DNA of 14,602 nucleotides from Methanomassiliicoccaceae archaeon (GTDB taxonomy: Archaea > Thermoplasmatota > Thermoplasmata > Methanomassiliicoccales > Methanomethylophilaceae): positions 1 through 14,602 of the forward strand of contig WQXR01000029.1 of assembly GCA_009784745.1 (NCBI GenBank), given 5' to 3'. The translations under genes were made by a program, and so were the position numbers. Each line of letters starts with the position of its first letter. Position 1 is the first letter of the stretch. Below the pieces are notes generated by a model. The model searched no databases and was not told where the DNA came from. It saw nothing but the letters and a program-made list of their open reading frames with translations. Of this stretch, positions 7,112 through 13,721 are shown in pieces.

Positions 7112-7471
7112 ATGATGGAAGAATACAAGATGGTCATAGTGGTCCGTGCGGATCTGAAGATGTCTAAGGGAAAGACGGCAGCACAGGCGTCGCATGCCGC
7201 GGTCAATTGTGCATTGGCATCAAGGAAGAATAATCCGGAAGCATTGGAAAGGTGGATGTTCAACGCGTATCCGAAGATTGTTCTTAAAGTGCAGAGTGAG
7301 ATGGAACTGTTCGAGATAAAGATGTTCGCCGACGCCGCCGGTCTCGTAAATTCGATAATAGCCGACGCCGGCCGCACTGAGATCGCTCCGGGGACGATAA
7401 CATGCTTAGGGATAGGTCCGGATGCGGCATCCGCAATAGATAAGGTCACAGGAGACCTTTCGATGCTTTGA
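7112..7471 (+). CDS. pth2: peptidyl-tRNA hydrolase, archaeal Pth2 type
   Basis: Releases peptides from tRNA after abortive translation, recycling the tRNA. The 119 residues match the family length (about 115-120). The hallmark RADLKMSKGKTAAQASHA lies at residues 12-29, with the conserved Lys/Gly/Lys and His. The C-terminal half has the conserved AGRTEIAPGTITCLGIGP (86-103) and the final DKVTG...L. The start codon is doubled (ATGATG, 7112 and 7115), and a TATA box about 25 nt upstream suggests a leaderless mRNA. The last 26 bp overlap the end of thiE on the opposite strand. Identification is secure. Confidence 0.95.
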   Translation: MMEEYKMVIVVRADLKMSKGKTAAQASHAAVNCALASRKNNPEALERWMFNAYPKIVLKVQSEMELFEIKMFADAAGLVNSIIADAGRTEIAPGTITCLGIGPDAASAIDKVTGDLSML

Positions 7472-8081
7472 CCGCATCAGAAACGATCTTTTTCATATTT
7501 TCAGCCGCTTTTTTCACATCTTTTTGTGACACCACCGCAGATATCACGGCAACGCCGTCAGCACCGGACATGATGATATCGGAAGCGTTGTCCGCGGTTA
7601 TGCCGCCGATGGCAACGATGGGAACATTCAACGCGACCCGTATTCTTTTCAATTCCTCTGTGCCGATGGCCGCGCCCGCATCATATTTTGATGAAGTGGA
7701 GAATATCGGCCCCAGACCAACGTAATCGGCACCGCCTTTTTCGGCAGTTAACGATTCTTCCAGTGAACCGGCGGAAATGCCGATGAGCATGTTGCCTTTA
7801 ATTCTCATCGCTTCCGCCAATCCCATGTCGCTCTGTCCCAAATGAACGCCGTCCGCTTCGGCGGCCAGCGCAACATCGATATGGTCATTCACAAAAAAGA
7901 GGACATCATAAAGAGAAGTTATCCTTCTCATATCTTTTGCAACGGCGATCATTTCCTCTCTGCACATGCTCTTGTCCCTTAGTTGTATGACATCCGCGCC
8001 GCCTTCGCATGCAAGTCTTGTCTGCTCCTGATGCGACATGCCGGAAAGGCCCTCATCGGTTATTACGTAAAGTCCGTACAT
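7446..8081 (-). CDS. thiE: thiamin-phosphate synthase ThiE
   Basis: Joins HMP pyrophosphate and thiazole phosphate to give thiamin phosphate, releasing pyrophosphate. The 211 residues have a TIM-barrel fold with the family motifs QLRDK (33-37), VNDHIDVALAAEADGVHLGQ (64-83, holding the Mg/pyrophosphate-binding Asp residues), the GISAGS loop (101-106), GLGPIFSTSSK (122-132), and the phosphate loops AIGGIT (157-162) and VISAV (179-183). The gene lies 1 bp after the thiM stop, so the two are almost certainly cotranscribed and probably translationally coupled; only a weak AAGG is seen upstream. Its 3' end overlaps pth2 by 26 bp. The window also encodes a ThiN domain, which in other archaea performs the same reaction. 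Confidence 0.95.
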   Translation of the reverse strand: MYGLYVITDEGLSGMSHQEQTRLACEGGADVIQLRDKSMCREEMIAVAKDMRRITSLYDVLFFVNDHIDVALAAEADGVHLGQSDMGLAEAMRIKGNMLIGISAGSLEESLTAEKGGADYVGLGPIFSTSSKYDAGAAIGTEELKRIRVALNVPIVAIGGITADNASDIIMSGADGVAVISAVVSQKDVKKAAENMKKIVSDAVKASKGLL

Positions 8082-8082
8082 C

Positions 8083-8880
8083 TCAAAGCAACCTTATGTT
8101 CGCCAGAGGTATCGTTTCGTTGGGAGTGAGATGTGCCAATTCATCCTTCAGATTCATTATGAATGATCCTGGTCCTTTAGATCTCTTTGCGGCCTTGCTT
8201 CCGGCAATATTGAAAACTGCAAGCGCAGCGGCTGATGCCAGAAGCATATCATCGGTACAGGATGCGTAACATCCGATCACGGATGCGGTCATGCATCCTG
8301 TTCCTGATACGGTGGTCATCATCTCGTGTCCGTTGTTCACGACCGCCGTTCTATTACCGTCGGTTATGATGTCAACGGCACCGGTCATGACAACGGTCGC
8401 GCCGGTCCTTTTTGAAAGCGAGATACATGCTTCCTTCGGATCTCCAGTCATGCCTTCGGAATCCACACCGCGCACCTTTCCTCCGGCACCTGCGAGCGCA
8501 CCTATCTCTCCGGCGTTGCCTTTGATCACTGATATTTTGATCTCCTTCAGAAGTTTCCATACCATGTCCGTTCTGTATCTCGTCGCACCTGCACCCACCG
8601 GATCCAAGATAACAGGAATACCTTTTTTGTTCGCAGTTCTTCCGGCAATGATCATCGCCTCTATTATCGCGTTGGTAAGCGTTCCGATGTTCAGCACGAG
8701 AGCGGACGCAAGTCCTGTCATTTCTTCAACATCTTCCGGCGAATCCGTCATTACCGGAGAGCCTCCGGCACACAATGTGATGTTAGCACAATCATTCACG
8801 GTAACGTTATTCGTTATCTGATGCACCAACGGTCTTTTCTCACGCACAAGCGTCATTAGTCTGGCTGTCTCGTCCTTCAT
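8083..8880 (-). CDS. thiM: hydroxyethylthiazole kinase
   Basis: Phosphorylates 4-methyl-5-(2-hydroxyethyl)thiazole, a salvage route supplying thiazole phosphate to ThiE. The 265 residues match the family size. Motifs are HQITNNVTVNDCANI (20-34), GGSPVM (39-44), ILDPVGAGATRYR (91-103), VIKGNAGEIGAL (118-129), VVMTGAVDIITDG (163-175) and VSGTGCMTAS (191-200), whose Cys196 corresponds to the active-site cysteine. It is the first gene of a thiM-thiE pair read away from thrS. The 83-bp upstream gap contains a possible TATA element and a palindrome (8949-8961). No TPP riboswitch consensus was seen in this short leader. Confidence 0.96.
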   Translation of the reverse strand: MKDETARLMTLVREKRPLVHQITNNVTVNDCANITLCAGGSPVMTDSPEDVEEMTGLASALVLNIGTLTNAIIEAMIIAGRTANKKGIPVILDPVGAGATRYRTDMVWKLLKEIKISVIKGNAGEIGALAGAGGKVRGVDSEGMTGDPKEACISLSKRTGATVVMTGAVDIITDGNRTAVVNNGHEMMTTVSGTGCMTASVIGCYASCTDDMLLASAAALAVFNIAGSKAAKRSKGPGSFIMNLKDELAHLTPNETIPLANIRLL

Positions 8881-8900
8881 CCTTACGATGAAGAATGAAA

Positions 8901-8911
8901 TGATATGAATA
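8901..8911 (-). promoter_or_regulatory. possible TATA element for thiM
   Basis: On the minus strand ATTCATATCA is centred about 25 nt before the thiM ATG, in the position expected for a leaderless promoter. The match to a TATA consensus is weak. Another A/T stretch on the same strand around 8946-8950 would give a leader of about 45 nt. Alternatively thiM is transcribed by read-through from thrS. Confidence 0.3.
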
Positions 8912-8948
8912 TCTTGCGTTAACAGTGGTTACAGAAAGACGCACGAAT

Positions 8949-8961
8949 ATAACGCCGTTAT
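8949..8961. repeat. palindrome between thrS and thiM
   Basis: ATAACGCCGTTAT is a 5-bp inverted repeat around a 3-base centre, lying 2 bp past the thrS stop and about 70 bp upstream of thiM. The inner 11 bases, TAACGCCGTTA, occur again at 13710-13720, in another intergenic gap. It may be a regulator binding site or part of a transcript end. Confidence 0.5.
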
Positions 8962-8963
8962 GT

Positions 8964-10802
8964 TCAGAGGTCTACTCTCTTAGCAAGCATCGACGGCATG
9001 TACAGTCTGCGGAACGGTTTGTTCCCGATCTCTTTGCGAACACACATACCCAGTTCGTCAATTGTCATCACTTTGTCTACGTTCTCAGATCTTACGTAAA
9101 CACTGAGTTCACCGCTTTCCGCTTCCTTATCCCCTATGACGGCGGCATACGAACACCAATCCTGTTTCGACCGTCTTACCTTTTTGCCGACCGTTGCATC
9201 GGTATCGTCAACGGAAACACGAATTCCCTTGGATTCAAGTTCCTTTGCCATCTCCGCAGCCTTTTTCAAGTGAACACCTGAAACGGGCATCAGACGTACC
9301 TGTTCCGGATTTATCCATACCGGAAGATACCCGGGGACGCCCTTCTTCTCAATGCCTACAGCAGTGTCAAGCAGTGTGTACAGGTATCGCTCTATCGTTC
9401 CGATAACGGCGGTATGAAGTATCACGGGGTACTTTTTCTCTGCGTTCTCATCCGCATAAGTGATGCCGAACCGTTTGGCGTTGCCTATGTCTATCTGAAC
9501 GGTGCCTATCTCCCGAGCCCTGTTCATCTGATCCATTATATGATATTCTATATTTACCGTCCAGTAGTAATTGATACCTTCCGGATAGAAATGTATCAAT
9601 GCAGGGCGGTCATGCTTTTTACAAAGTTCCAATATCAGGTGCTTATTCTCATCATACGCTTTTTTCGATGAGAAATTGACAAGCATATCATACTCGCGGC
9701 CTAACGCCTCGACCTCATCGAATATGCGTGCATCGAGTACTTTGAAATTATCTCTTGCCTCATCCTCATCCTTACAAACGACATGAAGATCAGGCATGTT
9801 CAGCCTTCTCGTTCTGAAACAGAGCATGGTCTCGCCAGATTGTTCCAGGCGATATGAGTCCGCGACCTCGAACGCACCGAACGGTAATTGACGGTAACTG
9901 ATATTCCAGTTGCGCATCATCGCAAATTGCTGGTGACATGCTGCATATCTCAAAATGAACGATCTTTTGCCGGTGTCTATGGAATATAAACGATCGCCGA
10001 ACAGATCGGCGTGTTCTCTTACGGCAGGCTCGTCCAAAGAGAACATGTTCGTTCCTTTTACCATGTAAACCGGTACATCAACATCATTGACGATCTGCGT
10101 GGAATAATCGGAAACCAGATCGAACATCAGTGCACCGTGCGGTGTCATGCACATATGACCAACATCGCTCATGGATTCCCACTGGATGCCGAACTTTTTA
10201 CACAACCGCAAATATTCAGGCTCGCCCTTAAGAGGTTCGTTATCCTTTCCAAGTGCCTCTTTGGCTATCATTTCCATCATGCACGGACTGCCTTTCTTGA
10301 AATCATTGATCTGTATCTCCTTTCCGTCCTGCGCAAGTATGAAGAAGGTCTCTTCGCCTTTGGACGCCTGTTTCGCTTCCGCACCTTTGAAATCTCTCGA
10401 CAATTCGGATAACGGATGTCCTTTGCATTTGATGTTAAAGGATTTGTACCATCCGAACGGTGCTCTCGATACTTCCGTGCCGTTCTTTTTGATCATATCT
10501 TCCATGAGCTTCAGTATCTCAAGGCATTTCTTGGGTGATGCAAGACTGCTACTCAGGTGTGCGTACGGATATATCATCACACGTTCCGCACCGACGCTCT
10601 TCACCGTTGCCGCAATATCAGCGACCGCTTCCGCAGATATTTGTGTTATTTTGTCTTCATCATCCTTTTCAACGGTAACAAAGACAACAAGCACCTCATC
10701 CATCTTTCCGGCGTGCATATTATCTTGTATATCTTCCGCAACAGGTGTTCTCTTCTTTGATTCGAACTCCATAGAATCCGCGTGTATGTATAATGTCCTC
10801 AT
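8964..10802 (-). CDS. thrS: threonyl-tRNA synthetase, archaeal type
   Basis: Charges tRNA-Thr. The 612 residues have the archaeal layout. An N-terminal D-aminoacyl-tRNA-deacylase-like editing domain (about 1-145) contains YPYAHLSS (78-85) and APFGWYKSFNIKCKGHPLSE (114-133), which clears mischarged Ser-tRNA-Thr. The class II catalytic core (about 200-480) follows, and an anticodon-binding domain spans about 490-612. All three zinc ligands that select threonine are present: Cys289 in YAACHQQF, His340 in MPDLHVVC and His463 in VILHTAVIG. Motif 2 (CFRTRRLNMPD) and motif 3 (GTIERYL) are intact. The ATG at 10802 begins the conserved MRTLYIHADS. Unlike several neighbours, its TATA box lies about 70 nt upstream, implying a leader that contains a hairpin. 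Confidence 0.96.
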   Translation of the reverse strand: MRTLYIHADSMEFESKKRTPVAEDIQDNMHAGKMDEVLVVFVTVEKDDEDKITQISAEAVADIAATVKSVGAERVMIYPYAHLSSSLASPKKCLEILKLMEDMIKKNGTEVSRAPFGWYKSFNIKCKGHPLSELSRDFKGAEAKQASKGEETFFILAQDGKEIQINDFKKGSPCMMEMIAKEALGKDNEPLKGEPEYLRLCKKFGIQWESMSDVGHMCMTPHGALMFDLVSDYSTQIVNDVDVPVYMVKGTNMFSLDEPAVREHADLFGDRLYSIDTGKRSFILRYAACHQQFAMMRNWNISYRQLPFGAFEVADSYRLEQSGETMLCFRTRRLNMPDLHVVCKDEDEARDNFKVLDARIFDEVEALGREYDMLVNFSSKKAYDENKHLILELCKKHDRPALIHFYPEGINYYWTVNIEYHIMDQMNRAREIGTVQIDIGNAKRFGITYADENAEKKYPVILHTAVIGTIERYLYTLLDTAVGIEKKGVPGYLPVWINPEQVRLMPVSGVHLKKAAEMAKELESKGIRVSVDDTDATVGKKVRRSKQDWCSYAAVIGDKEAESGELSVYVRSENVDKVMTIDELGMCVRKEIGNKPFRRLYMPSMLAKRVDL

Positions 10803-10824
10803 GAGACCATATCCGTTTGTCCGT

Positions 10825-10845
10825 GCAGTCTGCAGAACAGACCGC
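10825..10845 (-). promoter_or_regulatory. hairpin in the thrS 5' leader
   Basis: On the minus strand GCGGTCTG (10845-10838) can pair with CAGACTGC (10832-10825) over 8 bp, with one G-U pair and the five-base loop TTCTG. It lies 22 nt before the thrS ATG, almost exactly at the transcript start predicted from the upstream TATA box. A regulatory or stabilising role is inferred. Read on the plus strand it is followed by TTTT, but no plus-strand gene ends there. Confidence 0.45.
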
Positions 10846-10869
10846 TTTTCCTGTACATCATTTCTTGGT

Positions 10870-10877
10870 TAATAAAA
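10870..10877 (-). promoter_or_regulatory. TATA box for thrS
   Basis: TTTTATTA on the minus strand is the only good TATA match upstream of thrS. Its centre at about 10873 predicts a transcript start near 10848, giving a leader of about 45 nt. Confidence 0.5.
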
Positions 10878-10898
10878 CGAGCGCATGCACAATAAAGG

Positions 10899-10906
10899 TT
10901 TTATAA
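10899..10906 (+). promoter_or_regulatory. TATA box for the FKBP gene
   Basis: TTTTATAA preceded by AAAGG (BRE-like) predicts a transcript start near 10928. This is 2-3 nt before an in-frame GTG (10931) and about 8 nt before ATG 10937, so the leader is absent or very short. Confidence 0.6.
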
Positions 10907-10936
10907 GAAACAGACATTGCGACAGACAAGGTGGAC

Positions 10937-11881
10937 ATGTCCGAGGATAATGATGCTCCCAGAAAGAAGGGAAGGGACCCGATCCTGATGATCGGGACGA
11001 TAATTCTTGCATTGGCGTTCGTAGTGGTCATCAGCGGATATGCTTACGGTCAGTTCGTTCCGGCGCAGGAAGACCCTGCGAAATTCGGCGACAAGGTAAA
11101 AGTGGACTACGTCGGCAGTTTCTACGGTTTTGCGATCGACAAGGACGGAAATGACAACGGTAATGCATCAGTATTCGATACATCATCGTGGTCAGTAGCG
11201 AAACATTACGAGGAAGACGATTCTCCGTACGGTTTCAGCTGGAGTTTCACCCAGCGCGCCGAAGATAAGTACACGCCGTTCAACGTTACCATCGGAAGCG
11301 GCGGGGCACTCAAAGATTTCGAAAATGCGATCATAGGTATGAGACCCGGTGAGACGAAATGGATAGAGATCAATGCGAAGGACGGATACGGAGTGGTTCC
11401 GACGGCCAACTATAAAACGTGGGAAAGCGCAGATCCGAGATTCGTGATAGATCTGACGGAGAAGATGACGCAGAACGAATTCAAGGACACGTTCAGCATA
11501 GATACGATCTCACCCGCCGGTTACATCAATCTGTCGCATCCGTACGGCTGGAAATGCAACGCAACGGTCGCCAACGATGGGTTCGTTTACGTTACTCACC
11601 TGGTAGACTTTGACAAGGATGCGGATGATCCGTACGAAGCGGTAGCGGGCGGCATGAAGATAGCAGTGTCAAAGGATGGCGCATCAAAGTTCGCCGTTTC
11701 ATTCAAGTTCGATAAGAAGGCGGATCCGAGCGGAGGGATCCAACTCATACAGTTCAAGTTCGGCGGTACAACGTACTACATCACGCAGTTGAACAATGAC
11801 GGTTCCTTCAAAACAAAGGACACCGACGAGATAATCGGTATGAAACTGTACTTCAAGATAACATTGCTCGGTTATCAGTGA
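10937..11881 (+). CDS. membrane-anchored FKBP-type prolyl isomerase
   Basis: Predicted peptidyl-prolyl cis-trans isomerase and chaperone facing the outside of the cell membrane. From ATG 10937 (314 residues) there is a short charged N-terminus, one membrane helix (about 15-36), then the FKBP fold: GDKVKVDYVGSFYG (51-64), VFDTS with the active-site Asp81, FNVTIGSGGALKDFENAIIGMRPGE (115-139) and AKDGYG (147-152). The closing strand, which follows YG directly in small FKBPs, appears only at the end (GMKLYFKITLLGY, 301-313). About 145 residues (156-298) are therefore inserted at the flap, the same place as the IF chaperone domain of SlyD-like and archaeal FKBPs but larger. GTG 10931 is an in-frame alternative start; AAGGTGG before ATG 10937 supports the later one. 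It is divergent from thrS and convergent with thiDN. Confidence 0.88.
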   Translation: MSEDNDAPRKKGRDPILMIGTIILALAFVVVISGYAYGQFVPAQEDPAKFGDKVKVDYVGSFYGFAIDKDGNDNGNASVFDTSSWSVAKHYEEDDSPYGFSWSFTQRAEDKYTPFNVTIGSGGALKDFENAIIGMRPGETKWIEINAKDGYGVVPTANYKTWESADPRFVIDLTEKMTQNEFKDTFSIDTISPAGYINLSHPYGWKCNATVANDGFVYVTHLVDFDKDADDPYEAVAGGMKIAVSKDGASKFAVSFKFDKKADPSGGIQLIQFKFGGTTYYITQLNNDGSFKTKDTDEIIGMKLYFKITLLGYQ

Positions 11882-11887
11882 ACGCCT

Positions 11888-11911
11888 TAGAACAGCGAGT
11901 TCTATGCTCGC
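11888..11911. repeat. two overlapping hairpins between convergent stops
   Basis: The 32-bp gap between the FKBP and thiDN stop codons can form TAGAAC/GTTCTA (11888-11893 with 11899-11904, 5-base loop) or GCGAG/CTCGC (11895-11899 with 11907-11911, 7-base loop), but not both at once. It may serve as a shared transcript end for the two converging genes. No T-run follows on either strand, so it is not a classic intrinsic terminator. Confidence 0.35.
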
Positions 11912-11913
11912 GG

Positions 11914-13212
11914 TCAGATTATCAGTTCTATCTTTTCCCTGAGATCATCGAGATCCTTGCCGAGCATCCTGATCATCGGCCCTCTTTTGTTCGTCCCCGC
12001 GTCGAAAATAACATCGGGCATCATACCGAGATCCTCAATTGCGAACGCCGTCAGTTCGCCGAGTCTCGCGTCAGGATAACTGTTACGGTCAACATCCGTG
12101 ATGATCATGCCCACTTCCTCCATGACGTTAAGGAGATCCTCATCATACTGAATGTTCATCGCCGCCCTCATTTCCTTGTCTGTGCGCATGGCCGCCAATA
12201 TCATATATGATATATGCTCCGCAGCGCCGAATCTTACCGCTCCCGATCTTATCGGCCGGCCGTTCACCAATAATATCTTTCCGCTTACAGCGGCTATATC
12301 GTAAGCATCTCTTGCGTCGGATGTTGCATATGCGATATTCATTCCCACGGAAGGTATCCAAGATCCCGGGATGATCTTCAGGAGGCCGTCTATCTTATCC
12401 TCCATTTCCTTCGTCATATCGTCGCTTCCGTATGCCTGTTTGATATTGACGGCGGAATTGGCCAGTTTATCTCCTTTGCCGACGGAATACATCGATGCGA
12501 TCGAACGCTGTATCATATCCCTTGCGTTGACGATGGAGTTCACCATGTCAATGCCTTTTGCCAGATTTGCGGTTATGTACGCGGATAACGTACAGCCGCT
12601 CCCGTGTCCCGCTCTCTCCAGACGAGGATATTCGAACCTTTTGAATTCCGCCCCGTGGTACAAGATATCAACAACATTCGTTGAATTTATGTGTCCGCCT
12701 TTCAGATAAACGGAATTTCCGCTCTTTCCCATGAGCTCGCATGCGCGCATCGCATCATCCTCGCTCTCTATCGCGATCCCGGAAATGGATTCCGCTTCGA
12801 ACTTATTGGGCGTTATGAGATCGCATATCGGTAAAAGGTCATTCTTTATCGATCTTGAAAGATCGTCGGAAGCCAAACTGTCGCCTACGCTTGCTATCAT
12901 AACAGGATCGGAAACTATCGGAACGGTAAGATCATACAAACGGTCGACGACAACTTTCACAATATCGGAACTGTAAAGCATCCCGGTCTTTACGGAACGC
13001 ACATCCGAATCGCTGAGAACGGAATCGAATTGATCGTTTATCATATTACAGGGAACAGGCATTATCGATGTTACGGACATAGTGTTCTGAGCGGTTATCG
13101 CTGTGATGACCGTTTGAGGATGAACACCCAATGAGGCCATTGCCTTGATGTCCGCCTGTATGCCGGCACCGCCAATGGGATCGGAACCTGCGACGGATAG
13201 AGCGCACTTCAT
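11914..13212 (-). CDS. thiDN: HMP(-P) kinase fused to ThiN thiamin-phosphate synthase domain
   Basis: Bifunctional thiamin protein, 432 residues. The ThiD part (about 1-255) phosphorylates HMP and HMP-phosphate to HMP pyrophosphate. It shows AGSDPIGGAGIQADIKA (8-24), VSDPVMIASVGD (100-111), DLITPNKFEAE (131-141), VYLKGGH (168-174) and the anion-hole motif GHGSGCTLSA (202-211). The C-terminal ThiN domain (about 268-432) includes VRFGAAEHIS (326-335), EMRAAMNIQY (347-356) and GPMIRMLGKD (411-420). In archaea lacking ThiE, ThiN joins the HMP and thiazole moieties; here a complete ThiE is also present. The frame continues 38 codons upstream, but ATG 13212 is chosen because it starts the family N-terminus (MKCALSVAGSD) and has an A/T-rich element about 25 nt upstream. 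Confidence 0.93.
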   Translation of the reverse strand: MKCALSVAGSDPIGGAGIQADIKAMASLGVHPQTVITAITAQNTMSVTSIMPVPCNMINDQFDSVLSDSDVRSVKTGMLYSSDIVKVVVDRLYDLTVPIVSDPVMIASVGDSLASDDLSRSIKNDLLPICDLITPNKFEAESISGIAIESEDDAMRACELMGKSGNSVYLKGGHINSTNVVDILYHGAEFKRFEYPRLERAGHGSGCTLSAYITANLAKGIDMVNSIVNARDMIQRSIASMYSVGKGDKLANSAVNIKQAYGSDDMTKEMEDKIDGLLKIIPGSWIPSVGMNIAYATSDARDAYDIAAVSGKILLVNGRPIRSGAVRFGAAEHISYMILAAMRTDKEMRAAMNIQYDEDLLNVMEEVGMIITDVDRNSYPDARLGELTAFAIEDLGMMPDVIFDAGTNKRGPMIRMLGKDLDDLREKIELII

Positions 13213-13231
13213 ATATGATGTAACGAAGAAC

Positions 13232-13243
13232 AGATAGATAGTA
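13232..13243 (-). promoter_or_regulatory. possible TATA element for thiDN
   Basis: On the minus strand ATACTATCTATC is centred about 25 nt before the thiDN ATG, consistent with a leaderless transcript. The consensus match is moderate. Confidence 0.35.
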
Positions 13244-13253
13244 TCATCGTTAG

Positions 13254-13269
13254 GCGTGCGCGAGCATGC
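13254..13269. repeat. inverted repeat between the thiDN and 121-aa gene promoters
   Basis: GCGTGC (13254-13259) can pair with GCATGC (13264-13269), with one G-U pair, around the four-base loop GCGA, a GNRA-type tetraloop if transcribed. It sits exactly between the two divergent TATA-like elements, upstream of both predicted transcript starts. A DNA-level operator is therefore more plausible than an RNA structure. Confidence 0.35.
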
Positions 13270-13274
13270 ACACA

Positions 13275-13284
13275 GATATATATC
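13275..13284 (+). promoter_or_regulatory. TATA box for the 121-aa protein gene
   Basis: GATATATATC is a strong TATA match centred 24 nt before the ATG at 13303. The transcript should begin at the start codon (leaderless), and no ribosome-binding motif is seen. Confidence 0.6.
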
Positions 13285-13302
13285 ACGGGCACTTTCAAGT
13301 GG

Positions 13303-13668
13303 ATGATGAAGGCCAGCAGCGTTCACTTTATCCTGGGCGGAAAAACGCCGTACAAGGACCTAGCGCCGGCATTCCCCGATATACTGAAAATGTTCCTGAT
13401 GGAGACGGATCAGATGCCGGAGGATGAAGAAATTCTAATGATGTTCATAGAACTTAACATGGCAGATCTGGAACGCAACATGAAGCCGGAAGGTTACAAC
13501 CGGAAGGGACGCATGAGAATGGTGTTCCCCATGGACAGGAAAGAATTTTACATAAAGGCCGTAGGCAAGGGCGTTGACGTTGCCCGCGTGGGAGAAAGGA
13601 TAAGCGAGATGCTGTCCGCTTCCGGCGTTCAGTATAAGACGGTGAACAACGACCTTCCCGAGTTCTGA
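13303..13668 (+). CDS. methionine-rich small protein of unknown function
   Basis: I do not recognise this 121-residue protein. It has no membrane segment, signal peptide or cysteine, and is probably cytoplasmic. Thirteen residues (about 11%) are Met, clustered at 30-45 and 70-79. The order suggests an alpha/beta fold: a beta start (SVHFILGG), an acidic helical middle (residues 25-60), a basic stretch NRKGRMRMVFPMDRKEF (68-84), and a helix VARVGERISEMLSASG (93-108) before a final strand. The start is doubled (ATGATG, 13303/13306), and a good TATA box 24 nt upstream supports real, leaderless expression. It is divergent from thiDN, which could mean shared control, and is followed 153 bp later by the cyclic-DPG-synthetase-family gene. 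Confidence 0.75.
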   Translation: MMKASSVHFILGGKTPYKDLAPAFPDILKMFLMETDQMPEDEEILMMFIELNMADLERNMKPEGYNRKGRMRMVFPMDRKEFYIKAVGKGVDVARVGERISEMLSASGVQYKTVNNDLPEF

Positions 13669-13689
13669 TACATATCAGCAAATGCAGGA

Positions 13690-13721
13690 TATGCTCATTC
13701 AGCATGCCGTAACGCCGTTAC
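13690..13721. repeat. tandem short hairpins after the 121-aa gene
   Basis: ATGCT/AGCAT (13691-13695 with 13701-13705) is followed at once by GTAACGCCGTTAC (13709-13721), whose 11-base core TAACGCCGTTA also occurs at 8950-8960. These lie 22-53 bp after the 121-aa protein stop and about 100 bp before the next gene. They could be a transcript end or an upstream control site for the next gene. No T-run follows directly. Confidence 0.4.

Noticed and set aside
8881..8963. Search for a TPP riboswitch upstream of thiM (and likewise before thiDN).
   Set aside because: The gaps are short (83 and 90 bp), carry TATA-like elements close to the start codons, and show no CTGAGA-type thi-box core.
10825..10849. 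Plus-strand reading of the thrS leader hairpin followed by TTTT as an intrinsic terminator.
   Set aside because: No plus-strand gene ends upstream; the region is the start of the divergent thrS.
10883..10891. GCATGCACA found just upstream of TATA boxes at 10883-10891 and 13264-13272.
   Set aside because: A shared 9-mer within roughly 0.8 kb of intergenic DNA is expected about once by chance, so two copies are not evidence of a motif.
13213..13326. 38-codon upstream extension of thiDN.
   Set aside because: The extension crosses the promoter region and the start of the divergent gene, and family homology begins at ATG 13212.
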